This document shows positions 28,765 to 46,563 of a stretch of 64,000 bases of DNA, piece by piece. A program made the position numbers and the translations under genes. This stretch comes from Apteryx mantelli (Eukaryota > Chordata > Aves > Apterygiformes > Apterygidae): contig NC_089980.1 of assembly GCF_036417845.1 (NCBI RefSeq), positions 68,570,501 to 68,634,500 of the forward strand. The letters are read 5' to 3'. The notes beneath the pieces were generated by a model that saw only the letters and a program-made list of their open reading frames with translations, did no database searches and had not been told where the DNA came from. Within the stretch, counting starts at the first letter, position 1, and every line of letters starts with the position of its first letter.

Positions 28765-29644
28765 TTTAGCAAAGAGACTTAAGAATTGAGCATCCAAAGT
28801 TTTTCTCATGCATAAACATGAAAAACAGGGAGAGAGCGAATCAAGGTGGGTCCAGCTTCGGTGAAGTGATGCTACTCTGGAGACCCACCAGACTTTCCTG
28901 AAGTACCTCCAGTGCAGCACAAGGCTTTACATCCACAGGAGGTGAGCACTCCTCCCAAGTGAGTCTTGTAGCAAAAGGTGAGCCAAGTTTTTGTGCTGGG
29001 CTATCTACACATACATGAAGTGCCAGGGCAGTTCAGAACGCATCCCCTGTCTGAAAATCCTTTTGGCCTTTGGCCTCCTCAGGTCAGCCGGCAGGCTTCT
29101 AGCATCAGACAACAAGGACTTGAGAACAAACAAAAGCTAGCCATACCATAACCTCTCCCCTTTGTATACACAGGTCCGCATTTTTATAGTTTACGTTGCT
29201 GGAAAAAAATAAAGCTGAGTGAATTGACTCTCCATTCCCTTTAGTGGGAACATTCCTGTGTTATATAATTTACATGTTTAACAATTCAACATGACTTCTT
29301 TTCTATCCTATCACAACAGTTAAACTTGGTCAAAACAGAGCACTGGAAAAAAGTTACAGACAAAATAACTTTTTGTTATGCGCAGCTGGATTTAAAAACA
29401 AAAGCAAAAACAACTCCACAACAAAACAAGGGATGACATCCATTAATGCTTTGGGAACAACTCTGATCTATATGGCACACAATCTTGTAACAGTGAAATC
29501 TACTATTATAATCTTGGTATCTCATGTATTGAAGAATAAGCTTAAAAAGACTTGGGCATTTAAGCAACCAGAAGAAAGTCCGTGAGATCTACAATTTTCT
29601 TAAGCTAATTTGCACAGACTTCTAAAAGCAAGCAAGCTAGCTCA

Positions 29645-29863
<219 letters not shown>

Positions 29864-30981
29864 TTATCACTCACAAAAAAGATAACTCAATCATCAATAG
29901 TACCGTATTTCATCCACTATGGAATTAATATCTGTATGCTTGTTTAATAAATATGTAAGAAACTCCCACAGCATTTACATTTTTCTCCATCCCCAGGTTT
30001 GGCTAGCTTTGCAGTTCTTTCTACATAAATCCTATCACAGGTAATGCATTAATTAAAGAAATATTTTGCTCTTTCCAGTTCTGTTTTTCCTGCAAATTCC
30101 ATACATAGAAAACAGAGACAAAACCCCTTCTTCTGTTTTCAGACCCATTAAAATAGTGCATTATGTTAAACACACATATGATTTGCAACACTTACAAAGA
30201 CAGCTCTCTGCTCCTCATTCCATACAGCCCAATGCCTGGAACATGGGCATAGGCAGGAATATGATGAAGTTCACCACAAATTACATCAAGTGAAATAACT
30301 AGGGTGTGGGAAGCTAAGCAAGAATATATTGGTATTGCTCATCTGAACAAATTTGCCATTTTAGTCTTTGTTGCTCATTTTTAGACACCCCGAGTTTCAG
30401 GTAATCAGCTTAGATTCAATTAGGTTATTTCCTCCTGTAAGTATGAAGCCCTATGATTCCTCATATAACATGCCATTCCTCAAAATGGTTATTTAAGAGT
30501 TATTAACTTCAGTTTCTCCATCTACTTATTACCTAATCTATGAATTACCCAACATTCAAATCTTGTTTACACAAGTAGTTTGAATATCTTCTTGAAAAGA
30601 AAAACTCTCTCTTTCCCCGCCCTTCACCAGATTAACAAGAGAACGAATATCTTGAATAACCTAAGTTATTTCAGTAAAACTCTACTACTTTGTTAAAACG
30701 GAGGAAGCATTTATTACTCCACGCTGATGAATTCCATACATATCAGCAGCTTTGCCTCAGATAAGTTCTCTCCAAGATCAGTGGCACAGCGACTGATTAA
30801 AATGCTCAACGCACCTACTCCCTTTGTGTATCAAGGGGGCATTATCTGGGTAAAAAAGGAGAAACATTTCCCCTTTCACTAGGAACCTGAAGAGGACAGT
30901 CGTTTCACATAAACCTCCTTGACCTATACTTAACGCACGAGTCACAGGGAGCATTTCTGGTATTTCTCTCTTTCAGGTTCA

Positions 30982-31221
<240 letters not shown>

Positions 31222-31875
31222 TCACTTTTCTGAAACAGCCACGAACCTAAAGAGAAAAGAGAGATCCAAAAAAGGCATAATTAAGACAAAATTTGGGGGA
31301 AGAACAAAATTTTCTGGACCTCCTTTTTGGGGGAGTTTTTTTGGTTTGTTTTGAAGAAAGAGACCCTGTTTAAGAATAAGATTAAACACAGATTTTGGGC
31401 ACTGCTGTTTATACCTCAGGTCCAGTCCTAGAAGGATGCAGGGATGTGCTCAAATTGAGTAACACAGGTGTTGACAGTGAACTACTTTAGTGATGTTTCT
31501 TTCTAACATTAAAAAGAAATTGCTTATTTGTGTTAAGTACAAATGTAATCACTAAGTTCCCGGCTGCAAACTATTTGAAGAATACTTGTTTTTTTAACTT
31601 CATTTTATCTGCATTCCCGTAGATTGTAATAATGCATTTTATAGTATGCCTTAAATGCAATGTGGAAGATTTTAATAAATGTTATATGCACATAATAAAC
31701 ATAAAATATTGCAAGAAATAAGAAAAATAATAATAAAAGAATAAATGTTAAATCTGAGCAAAATTTGACTTGAAAACAATGTTAAAAACCCTAAAAAATT
31801 TCAACAGAAAACACCAGAAGAGCCCACATGCAACAAAGCTGTTATCCATTTAGAACCTCTGAGGAAAGAGCTTTA

Positions 31876-31989
<114 letters not shown>

Positions 31990-34798
31990 CTACAAAGCAG
32001 AAAACAAAAGGCATATGTTTCAATAGGTTTTCTTCCCTCCTGTAACGTCCCCACTCAGAGTTATGTTGAATGTTGTGGATATAACAAAAAGAGTGTCACT
32101 GAAAATCTCCACACAGCTGCATCACACAAAGAGCTACATTATATCCACTGATGATGATAAATGCAAAAGAATACAACTTTGTTTTTGATACTGGGGGAAC
32201 TGAAAAAAAGATGAGAAGAGGACATAGCCTACATCTGTCACAGGCCAAACTGTACTCAGAACACGGGACTGACTTTGCTGTCCTTTACCTCCAATTTGTA
32301 CTGTAGTTTCAGACAGTAGTGGGAGATGACTACAGAGAAGACTGCTGTTCCTAACACAGTAACTGTCTGTGTAAACTTAGTTTTTAAATATATACTAATT
32401 AACAACAACAACAAAAAAATACATTAAGGTTTAGAATGTACATGACAGGAGCAAAACCCCTTCAACCCACAAAACAGGACCATTTCCCTTTCCTTTGCCG
32501 TCTCCTAACGTAAACAAGAGCTGCCAACTTTAACATGAAGTTATCTGCCTGCATTATCAAGGTCAACGGATAAAATACATGTTTGTACACATCACATGTG
32601 CTTAGATAGATACTGAAAAACACCTGAAAATACTTTTTTCTTGGAACAACAACAACAAAAAAAGCAAGCTCTGGGGAACCATTAGGAAGGAACAGTGAGT
32701 GATATGCATCAGTATTTACTTAGACTTATCTACTGCTGGTACCATGCACCAGCTATTGCTGCAGTTATTAAAAACAGTCTTGCTGCCATAACGTATCAAC
32801 TCTGAACAGCCCTGGCAACACATGAACTGCACAGGCATACTAGCGTAGTAAGCTGCAGGTATACTAGTCACAGCCAATACTACTTCTCCCATTTCCCCCA
32901 GTCTACCTGGTAACTCTCTGATAGCAGGCCAGTATTTCCCAGTGACTCCAGAGTTAGCCATTGGGATTAAGGACTCCCTCCCCTACTTACCACACCTTCA
33001 GAACTGAAGCAACATTTTTATCAGAAGGAACTGCAGGAATAAACTGTGCAACATGGGAAGACATGGAGAAATTTAAGGGAGGCTCCAGCTATCATAAGCA
33101 ACCCCATTTCTTCATTGTCTTCTTGCTTCCTTTGCAAGGAAATGCCTCTGTGGAGGGCTGTGTATACACGATTCAACCAAGACTATGAAATATTCTGTGC
33201 CACAGCTATGTTAGGGAAAACAACACTTGTTTCAAGCTGTCCTTTGGGTGATCAACAGCCTGACCACAGGAGGATGGGGGACTCTCGGACAGAGGGCTTC
33301 TACAACAAGGGCCAGCTAACACAGTAGATGCTGCAATCACATTGTGAGAATGGAGGAAAGAGCAAAGTTTAGATCCAGGCCAAGGCAATTCAGGAAGTCA
33401 CAAGGCAGGGAGGCTGAACTCAGGAATCCTCATAGCTGATTGGTGTCAAATGCGTGGACTTTCCCAGTCCTATTAATGTGCAATACTATTATTTTTTGGT
33501 GCAATTCTACTGTGTTCCAATAAATGGGTTTTTGGAGATAGCTACTAAAATACCATTCCAAAGCTAAAAAGAAAATGGAGCTATGGCCTAACCTGATCAA
33601 AATGATCTCATGCCATTAGAAAGACACCAGCTGTTTGTAGTTCCCTCAGTCACTTCTTAAGTTTTGGTTTTCTAAAGAGAACAGTTCCCCCAAAAGAAAA
33701 ACTAGTATTTATACACAAGCTGAAGTTCAGGGCTTTGGTGAACACTCAAGAAGCAATATAAGCCTGCTTATGGCCTCCAAAATGAAGTCTATATGCACAG
33801 GGAGTTTGACGGCAGTCAACGTTACATTTTTTAATATTTATTGGATGTTGAAATTGCTCTCAAAATGGACTGGGTCTGTATTTCAGATCCTATATTGAGT
33901 TATGCCAGGCCAATAGCATTATAAACTGGCAGCTATAGAAGCTTTCAGTTTTCACTATGACCTGCAGGCATAGATTTCCACCCACTCCTCTCCGGCCCCT
34001 TGAGTTGGCAAGCATACACCTAGAACCACTAGTTCTTTCCTATCTACAAAAAAAACATCCCTGGAAAGCCACGTTCCTCAGCAACTTTTTCTTTCAGCCC
34101 CTGCTCTTGCAGAGAGGCATTACTGACAACGTTACAGCATCATCTACCAGCCTCAATCACCAACCAGAGGTTCACTGTGCTAACTTCTGTAGAAAAGCCT
34201 TTAATAAAGTTTCAGCTACAGATAATAAAACAAGCAGCCACCTGCAGCAAAAGAAAAGAAGAATTCCGCTGTGCACCATGCTGACCATGCTTCCAGCAGA
34301 TTGTTCCTTAAGTCTTACTTCTCTGTACTTTTTACACTGCACAGTAATCTTGTCACTGGACAGTGCATTGATTTCATTACTCACTACTGAATTTAGCATG
34401 TTGCTGCTTAAATATTCCTATTAGGACATATTTCCTTTACCAAAGGAGAGCAAATGAACACTTCCAAACTTTGTTAAGCAAGATACCATAAACTCTCAGA
34501 ACAGCAGATGCAGTATTTCATTAAAGTAACTATTCTAATGCCAACCATTTCAAGCACCTCATGCATTTGGATGAACTGATTTAATTAGACTAATAGTAAA
34601 ACATTAAGGAAAAATATTTACAAATTCTGGATAAACCACTGATGTACCATACAGTATTTAAAGCAGTAGTCTCGTGACAGTCAGACGTAAAATAAAAAGA
34701 AAGTAGTGAGAGAGAGGGAAAAAAAAAAAAAAAGGGACTCAAACTTTACCAAAACTACATTCAGATAGCCTGAGCTAAACTACATTAACTTCACTTAC

Positions 34799-34858
34799 GT
34801 TTTCTGTAGTTCCAGTAATTACATGCAATCCATCATAAGTTGATTTGATGTACATTCC
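34799..34858 (-). CDS. CNKSR3: CNKSR3 exon 7: PDZ domain
   Basis: This 60-nt exon, phase 0 at both ends, encodes 20 PDZ residues (224-243), GMYIKSTYDGLHVITGTTEN. GMYIK completes the carboxylate-binding loop and second strand. The acceptor is acattag and the donor is a strong gtaagt. Confidence 0.96.
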
Positions 34859-38318
<3,460 letters not shown>

Positions 38319-38360
38319 TACAGTTTGAACTTTATCTTCCATGTCAGCCACAGTGCAATC
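38319..38360 (-). CDS. CNKSR3: CNKSR3 exon 5: 42-nt exon, end of CRIC
   Basis: This very short exon encodes 14 residues, DCTVADMEDKVQTV (170-183), and is phase 0 at both ends. It was found from the CNK family sequence between exons 4 and 6; nothing else in the interval supplies these residues. The donor is gtaagt. The acceptor is an AG directly preceded by a TTTA microsatellite that serves as its pyrimidine tract. Skipping this exon would keep the reading frame. Confidence 0.93.
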
Positions 38361-38385
38361 CTAAAATAAATAAATAAATAAATAT
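38361..38385 (-). repeat. (TTTA)n at the exon 5 acceptor
   Basis: On the minus strand, TTTA units run directly into the AG of the exon 5 acceptor, so the microsatellite takes the place of a normal pyrimidine tract. Confidence 0.9.
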
Positions 38386-39097
38386 CAAAACACACACACA
38401 CAAAAACCATAAAAAAACCACCTTAACCTTGATCTGAAATAGAGTTGTTCATGCTGCAGGGATTAATCAGATTAGTTTCACCTGGTAAGGCTCAAGTGTA
38501 CTGTTAAACAACTATTTTCTGGCCATGGTAGAAAGCAATAATAAACCTTTAAAACTAAGGGAACATGGCATTCAATTACAGCAGCAGACATTTGCAGAAA
38601 AGCAGAGCCGTGCACAATAAAACTTTAAGAAGGCAAGGCACAGAAACTTGCCTTACACATCATAAACACTGATTCAGGTGCTCCTTCTATTCAAGGCATC
38701 AAAATGGATCTAAAATATATTTGTCAAAATAGCATAAGTGATTTTTAAAATATGCTATTGATGACATTCATGAAGGCCAGGGGACTGCACACAAAGCATT
38801 ATTTACACAGCTCAGGTACAAAAGTCTTTGAACAGAAACAAGTTCATTTAACAGAATACAGAAGCAGTCATTGTTCTCTGTAAGAACAGCTGAACTAGAG
38901 AACAGTATTAGATTCCCAGATTAAAAAATTAAAGCAGCATGTAAGTAATGAAACAAGATCTACAATATTTAAAAGGTTGGGGTGGGGGGAAGCCCAAACA
39001 TTTAAACCATCTGAAATTCCAAGATATTGGTCATTAACATCTCAGCCTGCATAACTACCGCACAATGCCCGAGAGATGCATTTAGGAGCAGTGAATT

Positions 39098-40175
39098 GAA
39101 GCTGTTCCATACCTCTGATCATTCTTGACACCTCTTCTGTTCCCTTTCTAGCTCTATATTGTGCTTTTTAACATAGAAGACCAGAAAAACATACAATCCT
39201 TCAAATACAGACACACTAAGAATATATAAAATAGCACAGCTATGTTTTCATAATAACTCTTAACAACCTATTCACTGTTGTGATGACCACTAAGGACTGA
39301 TGTCATATTTTCTACAGCCTACCATCAAAAACTTCAAGATCTTTCCTGAACACCAATATCAAATTTAGACTCCATCACTGTGAATCAGCACTATTGTTCT
39401 CTGCTAAACTTATCTGCATTAATTGGTAGTGAATGTCATCTATCATCGTGCAGTCCAGTTACTTAGTACTGCAAGATCCTTCTGCACCTCTTCAGTTTCA
39501 TCTACACTGGTTATTATTTTATCTGCAGTTTGCCACAAAACTGTAAGAAACAGTGGACTAAATTCTGTTCCTTGCATCCATACAGCCGTCATCAAAGTGA
39601 ACTGGAATCTTACTGCCTTCCAGTCTGACCTTATTATTCACTCCTTTTTACACACCATTTATGATTATGCAGTGCAGCATAGGTCTCATGAGAGCCATAC
39701 TGCTCTCTCTTCTCCACTGTGAGAATTGACCATTTATTCCTACACTGTATTTCCTAATAAGACTTAAAAGTTTTTGACATCTAAAAATTCACCTAAAGTT
39801 TTATCAACTGGGTCTCTCTTTTCCATGTCAGTGGATTTTCAGACAATTCTAATTCATTTGCAGTATCCCAGTATGAAATAGTGCTGATTCTTCCCCATTA
39901 ATATTTTTTCCTTCATATACAATAATTCCATTTTTTATTACAGCTCGTATCAAATTGGCAGAGAAGTACTCTGATGCTTTTATAAAAAGGCTAGGGATGT
40001 ATTTGCCAGCTTCCATTTCATTGCCATCAAAGGCTGATTTAACTGACAGATTAGACACCATTTTTAGTAGTTTTATTAATACAGTTCAGCAATTTCACAT
40101 CTCAGTTCCTGTAGAGCTCTTGGATGAACACCATCTGGTACTGGAAACACTTACTGTTCTACTTCAAAATCTGCA
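39098..40175 (-). mobile_element. Old CR1 LINE fragment in intron 4
   Basis: A long diverged CR1 copy is read in antisense on the plus strand. Landmarks in order are gctgttccatacctctgatc, aagatccttctgcacctctt, gttttatcaactgggtctct, and agctcttggatgaacaccat followed by ctggtactgg. Its sense strand is the same as that of CNKSR3. The middle part, about 39560-39720, is the least certain. Confidence 0.7.
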
Positions 40176-41000
40176 AATCTGTAACTATAAATCACTGACT
40201 TTCTACAATTGTGCATGCAGTGCCCAAGGAAGATGGGCAACCAGCAATAAGCCAAATTTGTGTGCCTTTAAAGTTATAATGTCCAGTTACTATTCTTTTA
40301 AAATTCAGCATGTATAATCGGGTGTCACCACAGCTTGACAACTCACAGGACTTCTCTGTCCTTTGACATCATCCCAAAAAATAAGGAAGTGAATCACCTA
40401 CTCCACAGGACATGTTTCTTCAAAGTTTTAACAACTACATAGCCAGGAACTGATAGCTTTGAGTAGATTCTGCAGGAGCTGAAGCATGCATATAGCGGTG
40501 CCCCATCAAAGCAGCAGCATACGGTCAGAACAGTTTAGAAGCCAAGTAGTATTACTCAGAAAACAAAATGACACAGTTTGCCAAGAGTCACACAGGTGCT
40601 ATGCACCCTTTTAGCTATTCCCAAACTAAGTATTCATCATACAGCTGAAAAATAGAAAGTTTTGAAACACAACGCCATGGTCTCACACTGCTGGGCAGCA
40701 GGAGCACAACTAGGATTCATATCGTAAAGGCAGCAGCTCCTTACATTACATGCAGCATTTCCCATCTGATGGCTACAAGAGTACGTACGGGACAAAAAGA
40801 GCTAAAAAGTCTGAGACTACAGATATAGTAGCCAATGGAGTCATTTGTACTGTAATTATATTTATTAAAATTAACACTGGTAACATTTTTTTTTTTTGTT
40901 TGGAACTTGACAATTTTCAAATGCAGAGCAACCATTTCAAAAATCTAAGCATCTTCCCATTAAAGCTCAAGAAAACATGAAACAGCAGTCACTGCAGATT

Positions 41001-41065
41001 GAAACTAAATGAACAAAATGAACTAAAATGAACTAAATTGAACTAAATGAACTAAATGAACAAAA
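41001..41065. repeat. Short-unit array (about 9-10 bp) in intron 4
   Basis: About six imperfect copies of a 9-10 bp unit based on aactaaatg lie in tandem, with spacing varied by one base or by c/t changes. Confidence 0.9.
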
Positions 41066-41245
41066 AACTCAACCTCAGAAAAATGGGGCAAGTGAAACAG
41101 ACCTTCACAGACTTGTTCAAGCTTTGAAGAAAGCTCACAGTTCCCTATCTGTCTTCTAACTCATACTCTGCACACAGTTAGCACAGCTACTTCCCCAAAC
41201 ATCCACCTTCCTTCCCTTTTGGAAAGCAAAGAGGAAAAGAAGTCA

Positions 41246-41422
<177 letters not shown>

Positions 41423-42038
41423 TCATTGCCAGGAAAAAGAACCGATTCTTAGCTGGAAAGCAGCAATATTCCAGGATAAAAGCTCTCCTTGCTGACAGTC
41501 CTCATGCAGCTCTCCTCCTAACCTTCCTTCTCAGGAAAGCTGGCAAAGGGCTTGAGAATTTATGTTCATCCATTATCCTGTCCAGCATCACGGCCAGAAC
41601 ACTATCAGCTCTGTTGCCTGCTTGCTTCCGCTGCAGCTGTCACAAAACAGCTCCTGCTCTTGCCAGAAAAAAAAAGCACAGAGAGAGTTTCTTCTGCTGC
41701 TCAGTTTTTCAAATAATGGAGCTAAGACCACAATTTCAGTAAAACATAAAAAATTCTTTTAAAAAGGGATCTGCTGATGACAACTGATTTAGAAGGTGGG
41801 AAGGGGAGAGGAGGAAGTCATGCATGTTAGAAACGCCTTGAAAACAGAACATCTCCCCTGAAGGGGAAGAATCCCACCTGTATAAATACCAGTTTAGATG
41901 CAATCTTAACAGTTTCATCGGTTCTAGCAAAGGTGAAAGCACAGGAGTAGATACCCTAAATACCTTAGCAGCTAGAAATTGCCTGGCAAGGAGAAATAAT
42001 TCACTATAGCAGTAAATGAAAATATAAAGACTTTATTA

Positions 42039-42257
<219 letters not shown>

Positions 42258-42737
42258 TTAAGTTTTATAAATCTCCCTATCAAGATCCCATTCATTACAT
42301 CACAAGTTACAAACTCATTTGGAATGAAAGGTTTGAGAATTTGCCCACATTTTACCTTTTTTTTTGGGGGGGGGGAGCGGAAGGAGGGGAAGGGAGATGT
42401 AGGTTGTATAAAACTTCTAAAAAAGTTCAAACCTAATCACAGAGTCTGCCTGAGGTAACTGGTCTTTAAAGGAAGTATCTAGGCATTAGAAAGTGTATGT
42501 CCTTAATCTTTTTTAAGTTACTGCCTTTCAATGCTTTAAGCTTCAAGAAAAGGCAGGAAACCTTATTGTGATGTCCCTCTGCAAGCATTTAAGTAGGAAA
42601 AAAGTGGGAATCAGGCCTAAACTGAAAGCACAGCCTTAATAAACAATCCTTAAGTTTCTGACTACACAGACTGAGCAATGTTTCATGTACTGCTAAAAAA
42701 ATAACATACAGATTTAGAGTCAAAAGCCATAAAAAAG

Positions 42738-43190
42738 AATGGCTGACCCCTGGTCCATACAGCCTAGCATACTTTATCAGTCCATGAGCAGCAGCTGTTA
42801 CCCAGGAAAGAGTGCAAGCATATACCAATACTTTCACAGAGTATTTTCTCAGCAACCAGCTATCTGTAGGCTCAGCAGCCCCAGGAAGCAGTGGTGGTCT
42901 GCTTTTATTTCTTCCATAAATTCCAGAAATTCAATTCCTGTTTTGAATCCATGTGAAATTTAGCACCCTGTGGCCAGGCATTCCACAGATTAACTATTTC
43001 CTTTGGCATAGGGGGAGTTTTCTAGTTCTTCTGTTTTGTTTTTTTTTTGTCTGGGTTATTTGGGGGGAGGGGGGGCCCTCAATGCTACCTTTGATGCATC
43101 TAGTTCTTTTACTGGAAGAACCATTTCTCTACCCACCTTTTTCACAACATTCAAGATTGTACAGACTGTCTTTTCCATATTGACAAGTCC
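42738..43190 (-). mobile_element. Old CR1 LINE 3' fragment in intron 2
   Basis: Landmarks of the antisense CR1 3' region are visible in order: cctggtccatacagcctagc, the segment cccaggaaagagtgcaag, tgttttgaatccatgtgaaa, tggccaggcattccacagat, and gatgcatctagttcttttac. A G-rich tract and T runs interrupt it near 43030-43075. Sense orientation agrees with CNKSR3. Confidence 0.75.
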
Positions 43191-43748
43191 TACACCCTCC
43201 AATTACTTTGCAAGTTATCCCACACTACAGCCACTAAAAGATACTTTTGTGGGTGCCAAACCCCCTCAAATTTTACTGACACTAACGAGATTTGAGGATA
43301 TTCTACAATCAGAATGAAGTCCCAAAGTCCTATCAGATGTTGTTTACCTTTCAAATGTAGTTGGAGCAACAGAACTACTTTTTTCTTTTTGATAAAGGAA
43401 AACAAAGGTTGTTTTCTCTTTAAATGTTTTTTATATTGTGGTATACAAACAGCAAAGTTGCATTTTATTCACAACTAAAGACAAGTTTAAATTGGCAAGA
43501 GATAAAAACATCTACAGGAAACAAATGTAATTTCACAAAAGCTAGAATAAATATCTGGATCACAAATTTTCAGTAACTGTGTTCTTTGACTATAGCAATA
43601 CATTTATTTGCAAGTTAGTGGACTGCAATAACGCTACATAGCAGTTTTAAGCAACACGAGTTGATCATCTCATTCCAAGCATATCATGAACGCTATACTA
43701 TTCCTTTTCTGAAGGCAACTCAATTTTTATGTCAGATTTTTTTTTTGC

Positions 43749-43784
43749 TGTGCATGCATGTGTGTGTGCACGCACACGTGTGTG
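43749..43784. repeat. Alternating purine-pyrimidine tract in intron 2
   Basis: Thirty-six bases alternate without a break (TG, CA, CG and TA-free steps such as tgcatgcatg and gcacgcacacgtg). The tract includes short palindromic segments. Confidence 0.9.
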
Positions 43785-44095
43785 AGTAAATTTGCTTTTG
43801 AGTGCTCCCACCCCGCAAAACCTTTGTGAGCTTTTCTGAAAATTAAATCCCCGTCAATGCTCAGTTCTTTCAGACTGAAGCCCCCTACTTTGCTACAACC
43901 CTCCCAAAAGAAAAAATAATCAGCCTTTCTCTATTCTTTTGCTGCCACAAATTCTTGTGACCACCTCAAAGTTCCCAGGTTTTTACCAGCTGTACTGTCT
44001 TGTTCTTTCTCTTACTCTCCTCAAAAACACTAAAGCAACTAAAACTTAACTCCATTCAACTCAGAGTTCCAGGAGTTCCCAGCTCCTCCACACAG

Positions 44096-44735
44096 GGTCA
44101 CAGCATTACCCAGGTGAGAAAGGACCTCAGCAGGTCTCAGCCCAACCTCCTGCTCAAAGCAGGGTCAGCTGTGAGCTCAGACCATGTCACTCAGGGCTTT
44201 GCCCCCTCAGGCCTTGGAAACCTCCAAGGAGGGAGACTGCACCACCTCTCTGAGCGACCTGATCCACTGCCTGACTGTCCTCAGGGTGAGAAAATTTTCT
44301 CTTAAAACCAGCCTGACCCTCTCCTGTTCCAGCTTCTGCCCTGCATCTCTGGGCCTCCTGCCACACACCACTGTGCAGAGCCCAGAGCTGCTTTCTTGCC
44401 GAGCTCTCCGCAGCGCTGGGGCTGTGGTGAGCTCCCCCCGCAGCTGTCTCTGCCCCGGGCTGGACCAGCCCCACTCCCTCAGCCTCTCCTCATGGGGCGA
44501 GTGCTCCAGTACCAGCCATCTTGGCGGCCCTCTGCCAAGTTCAATCCAATCTGTCAGTGTCTCTCCTATGCTGGGGCAGGGGCAGAAAGTAGGCAAAACT
44601 GCATGTGGTACTCTAGATGTAGACTAACAAGTGCTGAGTAAAGGGAAATAATCACTTCCCTCAATCTCTTCCCATTCACACGGTCCAGGATGCTGTTGAC
44701 CTTTGGTGCCAAGGCACACTGCTGGTTCACGTTCC
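44096..44735 (-). mobile_element. Avian-type CR1 LINE 3' fragment in intron 2
   Basis: This GC-rich block contains a chain of landmarks of avian CR1 read in antisense: gagaaaggacctcagcaggt, cctgctcaaagcagggtcag, ctccctcagcctctcctcat, agtgctccagtaccagccat, cttggcggccctctgcc, acaagtgctgagtaaaggg and aggatgctgttgacctttgg. Open frames of 81-147 codons across it on both strands come from its GC content and are not host genes. It is the strongest single indicator that the genome is avian. Confidence 0.88.
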
Positions 44736-46563
44736 ATACTTATTTGCAAGAGAAACAAAACAAGTCAATGGATATCTCTGTCCTCCCTCCTGAAACACAG
44801 GATTTCTCACTAATAATAATAAAAAAAACTAAAAAAAAAAAAAAGAGAGAAAAATGCTCACATACCACCATTAGTTCTACCTGCTTCCTAACTGCCAGAC
44901 CAAACATAACTAACTCTTCACCAGGACCACTGCTTACTGTCAGCCTTTGTTCTGTTCATGCACCACTATTATTTCCATGTTCAAAAGTCCATAATAAAGT
45001 CTGGAATATTTCAGACTAAGAAAGTTATGGAAAGTGACACAGAACCCTCGCCAAAAAACATACCAGTGTAAAGAGGAGGTTTCAACTACTCAGCTGCCTT
45101 TAAAATACCTATCACCTCCTATGGATAAGAGCCCAGTGGGTGTCAGTTACACAAGTGTCCCCTCCTCCCCCCACCCGAGAGCTCTTGGCAAGGAAGTACT
45201 GTTAAAGTACAGCCAGGAGTAGGGGTTGAGAGGATATATCCAAGAAAACAAACACTGCTGCAACAGCAAAAGGATATCCTTAAATTTTCCAGCATCACAG
45301 AGAGGGAAAAACTTGGACTAATAAACAATATTAAAGTACTTGCACACTGTCATGTATAAACTCATCACTTCTGTGTATCTGCACAAGCAATTCCTACAGC
45401 TCTGAGAATCTACAATTGCACACCTCACCGGACAGGACAGGGAGGAAGAGTACAAGGCATCTTCCTGCATCTCCCTTCGTGTGGATTGAGTCCAGTTCAA
45501 TCTTTGGCCCTCATTCTTGGTTTCAGTGAAATACCAGAATGTGAATACCTACATTGCTTTGACCCTTCATCTTCCTCCAGTAATTTCTTGAATGTATTTA
45601 TACCCCATTGACATTTTTTATTTTCAGAACACTTTCCAAATATCAACCAGTCAATTACCTTCAGGAAACTGTGGGAAGACAAAGATCCTTATCTTAGTAA
45701 AATGGAAAAATTACAGATTCAATAAGTCACCAAGAGCTAAAGAATTAAGGATTACAATTAAAGCATTGCTGGTTCTCTGTTCTGCACTGCAATGAAATCC
45801 AGCGTTTACCTTGGACCTCACTATTTTGAAAGATTGGAGATAGCCCCACCACATATGAAGATACATCTTGATATACCAAGTCAAGTTTTGTTTTGGGCCC
45901 TAGAACATTTGCATACACCATATAAGGGTCAGTCCGGTGAGACTTTTCCGGTTCAGTTAGTTTTTAAAGAATTCGGACAAATAGTTCTCAATTCTGAGAT
46001 GGACTACAGCAATGCAGTCTTTGGAGATGAAGGAACTACAGCTATGACTGCAAAAGGTTGCCAACAGTCTATCACAAGCATGTCACAGCCGAGCTCTCCA
46101 GTCACTGTGCAGGCTTTTGTACTGCTTCTAAACTCGAGAGAAGTCTCCATCTCCCAGAGACTCTGTGGAGCACACCTAAGATACCTAAAATACCAGATAT
46201 CTAAACACCTCGAGTGCTCGAGGGAAAGACCTGGCTCAGAACTATGCTCACCTAGCACAACAGAAAACATACAGAAAGCATCAGTGCAGGGACTGATCGG
46301 AAATCAGAGAGTCGCTGAGAAATAAGCTCCCCAGAAACAAAGGATCATCACAATCCAAACCACCTTCTATTCTAAAAACAAGCTAGTTTCTTGACCTCTT
46401 GCTCTAATGTACAGAAAACATAATGCCATTCCACAAAATATACCCATGCCATTGTGTACATTTCTCTCTTCACTGACAGAGCGGGAAAACAATCAGTATT
46501 GACAGAATTAGTGTGTCTTGGGGCTGTGATTCTATCTGAGCTGACACTACATTGACCACCTAC

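Noticed and set aside
33957-34424. 155-codon plus-strand frame in intron 7
   Set aside because: Composition is biased to Leu and Ser, no domain is recognisable, and it is antisense to the gene. Chance is the simplest explanation.
44184-44627. Open frames of 81-147 codons on both strands
   Set aside because: They lie inside the avian CR1 fragment on both strands, and their length follows from the GC-rich repeat.
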